Assembly: GCA_022562335.1 (NCBI GenBank)
Contig: JADFPM010000106.1
Location: 1-8,811, forward strand
Direction of reading: 5' to 3'
Source: Chloroflexota bacterium
Lineage (GTDB): Bacteria; Chloroflexota; Dehalococcoidia; Lucifugimonadales; UBA3495
Length of the DNA: 8,811 nt
The number at the start of each line of letters is the position of its first letter. The first letter of the stretch is position 1. The translations under genes were made by a program, and so were the position numbers. The notes under the pieces were generated by a model. That model had not been told where the DNA came from and ran no database searches. It saw only the letters and a list, made by a program, of their open reading frames with translations. This document shows, one piece after another, positions 6,101 to 8,811 of this stretch.

Positions 6101-7717
6101 TCGGGTAATAAGATCGACGAGTATATCGGCTGGGTGCGCCGCACCACGCCGGGCGTGGAGCTTATCTCGCCGCCGCCCCACCACGACATCTACTCCATAG
6201 AAGACCTGGCCCAGTTGATCCACGACTTGAAAAATATCAACCCCGAGGCCCGGATCCACGTCAAACTGGTGGCCGAAGTCGGAGTGGGCACCATCGCCGC
6301 CGGGGTCTCTAAAGGCCATGCCGACGTGGTGCTGATCAGCGGGCACGACGGCGGCACCGGCAATTCGCCGGAAACGTCGATAAAATATGCCGGGCTGCCG
6401 TGGGAACTGGGGGTCGCCGAGACCCAGCAGGTGTTGGTGGCAAACGGTTTGCGCACCCGCATCGTGGTGCAGGCGGATGGCCAACTAAAAACCGGCCGTG
6501 ACGCAGTCATCGCAACATTGTTGGGTGCTGAGGAATATGGCTACGCCACCGGCGCCCTGGTGGTGATGGGATGCATAATGCTGCGCAAGTGCCATCTGGG
6601 CACCTGCTCCGTGGGCATCGCCACCCAAGACCCGGAACTGCGAAAGCTATTTGCCGGACAGCCGGAACACGTGGTCAATTACTTCACGTTCGTGGCCCAG
6701 GAGATGCGGCAGATAATGGCCGACCTGGGCTTCCGGACGGTGAACGAGATGATCGGCCGCGTGGACCTGCTGGACCCCCGAGAGGCCATCGGCCACTGGA
6801 AGACCGAGGGATTGGATTTCTCACGCCTGTTGTATCAACAAGTGGGTACTGACGGCGAACCGGTATATCAGTGCCGGGAGCAGGACCATGGTCTGGAGCG
6901 GGCGCTGGATCACCAATTGATCGCCCTGTCTCAACCGGCGCTGGAACGCAAGGAGCGGGTGGAGATAAAGGTGCCGGTCAACAACTCCAACCGCACCGTG
7001 GGCGCCATGCTCAGCGGCCGGGTGGCCAAACGGTACGGCGAAGACGGATTGCCTCCCGATACCATTCAGATTCACCTGACCGGGTCGGCCGGCCAGAGCT
7101 TTGGCGCATTTCTGACCAAGGGAATCTCGCTCCATCTGGAAGGCGACGCCAACGATTATTTGGGCAAGGGAATAGGCGGTGGCCGAATCGTGGTTCGCCC
7201 ATCCCCGGAATCCACCTTTGTACCGGAAGACAACATCATAATCGGCAACGTGGCGATGTACGGCGCTACCGGAGGCGAAGCTTTCATCGGAGGCCTGGCC
7301 GGCGAGCGGTTCTGCGTACGAAACTCCGGAGTCCATGCCGTGGTTGAAGGCGTGGGAGACCATGGTTGCGAATACATGACCGGCGGCGCTGTTGTGGTGC
7401 TGGGCAAGACGGGCCGTAACTTCGCCGCGGGAATGAGTGGCGGCATCGCCTTTGTCTACGACAAGGACGGTGATTTCGCGTCCCGCTGCAACCTGGGCCA
7501 AGTCGACTTGAAGCCGATGCACGCCCTGGGCGTTCCCGAATTGCGCAGAATGCTCGAACGGCACGTGGAATACACGCGGAGCCCGGTTGCCCAAGCGATA
7601 CTCGGGAACTTTGAACAGGAAATCGGGAAATTCGTCCGCGTCATGCCACGGGATTACGCGCGCGTGCTCGATGAGCAGCGGCAAGAGCGCGAAGAGGTAA
7701 GCTATGCTGCCAAGTAA
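3140..7717 (+). CDS. gltB: Glutamate synthase (NADPH-dependent GOGAT), large/alpha subunit
   Basis: GltB hydrolyses glutamine to glutamate and ammonia, channels the ammonia internally and adds it to 2-oxoglutarate to form a second glutamate, using electrons delivered by GltD. The 1525-residue product has the usual length. It begins with a 24-residue propeptide ending before Cys25 of DACGVG, the class II glutaminase nucleophile exposed by cleavage. HSRFSTNT (238-245) and N261-G-E complete the amidotransferase site. A central linking domain follows, then the FMN-binding barrel with GEGGED (928-933) and SGHDGGTGNSP (1067-1077), the [3Fe-4S] ligands C1145-x5-C1151-x4-C1156, and the C-terminal GXGXG beta-helix from about 1315. 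ATG 3140 is chosen; an in-frame TTG at 3128 is the only nearby alternative, and neither has a visible Shine-Dalgarno sequence. It overlaps gltD by 14 bases. A Rex-like site upstream suggests redox control. Confidence 0.97.
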   Translation: MNPIQNLKELAKFGLYSPEQEHDACGVGVVANIKGEKTHQIIQEGLQVLCNLGHRGAAGRDPETGDGAGILIQMPHQLLLRESGKLGINLPIEGEYGVGMVFLPPTADAGAKCQRLVEDSIAEAGLEFLGWRDVPVDRSKLGKDADSCCPDIRQVFIGKGGQVQDSKELERKLYLVRKVVEHSIPDMGLAEQDADCFYVCSMSCHTIVYKGLLLAHQISGFYRDLEDETLVSAFALVHSRFSTNTLGHWKLAHPYRYLAHNGEINTLRGNLNWMHAREAQFESPLFGGDMAKIPPIMTPGASDTASFDNALELLLMTGRDLDHAMLMMIPEAWEQHETMLQEKKDFYEYHSCLMEPWDGPAMIVSTDGRSICALLDRNGLRPFRYTVTKDDKLIMASETGVLDVPSSEVKEKGRLQPGRMFLVNLEEGRIIGDEELKQKLAKRQPYGQWLKENKVSLDDLPAAAAYSANGQMGDGHASGENPGIKQLQRAFGYTVEELQMLTTPMAVNGAEAVGSMGNDAPLAVLSDRNHLLFTYFKQLFAQVSNPPLDAIREELVTSLEAFIGCEQNLFEETPLHCHQLKLKSPIINDEDLAKIKQINAGQIRSITLSTLFHPTPGSLEKALKELCAKACQAIEDGYCIIVLSDRGVDAAHAAIPSLLATSAVHHDLIREGTRTKVGLVVESGEPREVHHFSLLIGYGAGAVNPYLALASVRQMAENGEFNGTSPDYAQKNLIKAAEKGVLKVMSKMGISTLQSYRGAQIFEAVGLNDELIDRYFTWTASKIGGIGVDAVERETLDRHQQAFSRDVPAGDRELEMGGFYQWRRDGEFHQWNPDAITKLQFATQTNDWEAYQEFARLTNDQSRRLATLRGLLEFKNVQPPVPLEEVEPTSEIVKRFATGAISLGSISRESHETMGIAMNRLGARSNTGEGGEDFHRYTKDSNGDSRSSSVKQVASGRFGVTPNYLVNATDLQIKMAQGSKPGEGGQLSGNKIDEYIGWVRRTTPGVELISPPPHHDIYSIEDLAQLIHDLKNINPEARIHVKLVAEVGVGTIAAGVSKGHADVVLISGHDGGTGNSPETSIKYAGLPWELGVAETQQVLVANGLRTRIVVQADGQLKTGRDAVIATLLGAEEYGYATGALVVMGCIMLRKCHLGTCSVGIATQDPELRKLFAGQPEHVVNYFTFVAQEMRQIMADLGFRTVNEMIGRVDLLDPREAIGHWKTEGLDFSRLLYQQVGTDGEPVYQCREQDHGLERALDHQLIALSQPALERKERVEIKVPVNNSNRTVGAMLSGRVAKRYGEDGLPPDTIQIHLTGSAGQSFGAFLTKGISLHLEGDANDYLGKGIGGGRIVVRPSPESTFVPEDNIIIGNVAMYGATGGEAFIGGLAGERFCVRNSGVHAVVEGVGDHGCEYMTGGAVVVLGKTGRNFAAGMSGGIAFVYDKDGDFASRCNLGQVDLKPMHALGVPELRRMLERHVEYTRSPVAQAILGNFEQEIGKFVRVMPRDYARVLDEQRQEREEVSYAAK

Positions 7718-8811
7718 AGATAAAGGCTTCATGACTTTTGATCGGGAACTAGCCTCGAGCGACGACGTCACGGAGCGGCTGCGCCATTACCGGGAATTTC
7801 ACAATTCGCTCGCGCCGGACAAGCTTCAGCAGCAAGCCTACCGCTGCATGAATTGCGGTGTGCCCTTCTGCCTAAGCGGCTGCCCCCTGGGCAACCAGAT
7901 TCCCGATTTCAACGAATACGTGAAGGACGAGGACTGGGAAGGCGCACTGATAAACCTGCACGCGACCAACAATTTCCCTGAGTTCACCGGCCGGGTTTGT
8001 CCCGCGCCGTGCGAGGCCTCGTGCGTGCTTGGCATCAACGAGACGCCGGTCACCATCGAAATGATCGAGCGCGAGATCAGCGAAAAGGGTTGGCGCGAAG
8101 GCTGGATCAAGCCCGAGCCGCCTGAAGCGCGCAGCGGGAAGAGCGCCGCTATTATCGGCTCCGGACCCTGCGGCCTCGCCGCGGCGCAACAGCTCAACCG
8201 GGCGGGCCACACGGTCGTGGTGTATGAGCGCGACGACGAGCCGGGTGGCCTTCTGATGTACGGCATCCCCGCCTTCAAGCTCGACAAGGAGGTGGTGTTC
8301 CGCCGTATACGTCAGCTCGAGGAGGAAGGCGTCGAATTCCGGTGTAATTCCGAAGTGGGCAAGAACGTGCCCCTATCCGAGATGGACCAGTACGGCGCGC
8401 TCCTGATCGCCATCGGCTCGACCGTCGGCCGCCGCATGCCCCCCGCGGTGGAAGGCGGTGGCCTCGGTGGCATTCACCTCGCCATGGACTTCCTTACCCC
8501 ACAGACACGCCGCGTCCTAGGCAAGTCCGTCGAGGGCGCGGACCTGCTGGCGGCGGACAAGAACGTCATCGTGATCGGCGGCGGCGACACCGGCTCGGAC
8601 TGCGTGGGCACCAGCCTGCGCCAGGGCTGCAAGTCGCTGGTCAATCTCGAGCTGCTGCCTCAGCCGCCCCACGAGCGGCACCCGGACAACCCATGGCCCC
8701 AGTGGTCCTTCATTCTCCGCACATCAAGCAGTCATGAAGAAGGGGGCGAGCGCCGCTATAGCGTGCTCACCAAGCGCTTCGAGGACGACGGCAACGGCAA
8801 TGTCGCCGCAT
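7704..8811 (+). CDS. gltD: Glutamate synthase, small/beta subunit (3' end beyond window)
   Basis: GltD takes electrons from NADPH through FAD and passes them via [4Fe-4S] clusters to GltB. The frame is open to the window end, giving 369 residues of an expected total near 470-480. Visible motifs are the N-terminal cluster ligands C48-x2-C51-x4-C56-x3-C60, the second cysteine group C99/C103/C107 in FTGRVCPAPCEASC, the FAD dinucleotide fold GSGPCG (152-157; the family usually has Ala where Cys156 is here), GGLLMYGIP (181-189), the NADPH fold GGGDTGSDC (292-300) and the LRTSSSHEEGGER segment (338-350). ATG 7704 is chosen because GAGG at 7694-7697 lies 6 bases upstream; it starts inside gltB, so the subunits are translationally coupled. 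ATG 7731 is a possible but poorer start. Leucine codons differ from those of gltB: none of 32 is TTG or TTA. Confidence 0.96.
   Translation, partial: MLPSKDKGFMTFDRELASSDDVTERLRHYREFHNSLAPDKLQQQAYRCMNCGVPFCLSGCPLGNQIPDFNEYVKDEDWEGALINLHATNNFPEFTGRVCPAPCEASCVLGINETPVTIEMIEREISEKGWREGWIKPEPPEARSGKSAAIIGSGPCGLAAAQQLNRAGHTVVVYERDDEPGGLLMYGIPAFKLDKEVVFRRIRQLEEEGVEFRCNSEVGKNVPLSEMDQYGALLIAIGSTVGRRMPPAVEGGGLGGIHLAMDFLTPQTRRVLGKSVEGADLLAADKNVIVIGGGDTGSDCVGTSLRQGCKSLVNLELLPQPPHERHPDNPWPQWSFILRTSSSHEEGGERRYSVLTKRFEDDGNGNVAA

Noticed and set aside
6821..7771. 316-residue open frame antisense to the gltB 3' end
   Set aside because: It covers the opposite strand of the conserved GXGXG domain; its composition is that of a complement frame and it has no start signal.

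Overview
The window looks like an ordinary stretch of bacterial chromosome from a moderately GC-rich organism. The gene content (thiL-tsaE-tsaB-ndk on one strand, rsfS facing it, then gltBD) and the style of the proteins suggest a Chloroflexota bacterium of the Dehalococcoidia/SAR202 kind. That placement is an inference from general resemblance only; no rRNA or other decisive marker is present. No phage, transposase, CRISPR array, tRNA or rRNA is visible.

Left block (1-2234, + strand): the 3' half of thiL (thiamine-monophosphate kinase, cut by the window edge), tsaE and tsaB (both needed for the t6A37 tRNA modification), and ndk (nucleoside diphosphate kinase). thiL, tsaE and tsaB are separated by 3 and 0 bases and are almost certainly co-transcribed. 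ndk follows after 59 bases that contain a perfect 12-bp tandem duplication and has its own ribosome binding site.

Middle (2235-3139): ndk converges on rsfS (ribosomal silencing factor, - strand). A 20-bp perfect palindrome sits between them. rsfS has a textbook promoter and a 12-base perfect Shine-Dalgarno sequence, but the codon at the right distance is CTG, so a CTG start is proposed. The roughly 460-bp region between the divergent rsfS and gltB carries most of the regulatory signal: the rsfS promoter with an inverted repeat in its spacer, two near-identical 10-bp palindromes, and an 18-bp Rex-like operator overlapping a candidate extended -10 for gltB. A predicted leader of about 165 nt with one clear hairpin follows.

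Right block (3140-8811, + strand): gltB and gltD encode the large and small subunits of NADPH-dependent glutamate synthase (GOGAT). gltB is complete (1525 codons); gltD overlaps it by 14 bases and runs off the window with about four fifths of its expected length present. Together they make two glutamates from glutamine and 2-oxoglutarate. The leucine codon choice changes near the end of gltB and throughout gltD, which may mark a recombination or assembly junction.

I do not see a new multi-gene system. The points most worth a second look are the proposed CTG start of rsfS, the Rex-like operator ahead of gltB, and the codon-use shift at the gltB/gltD boundary.
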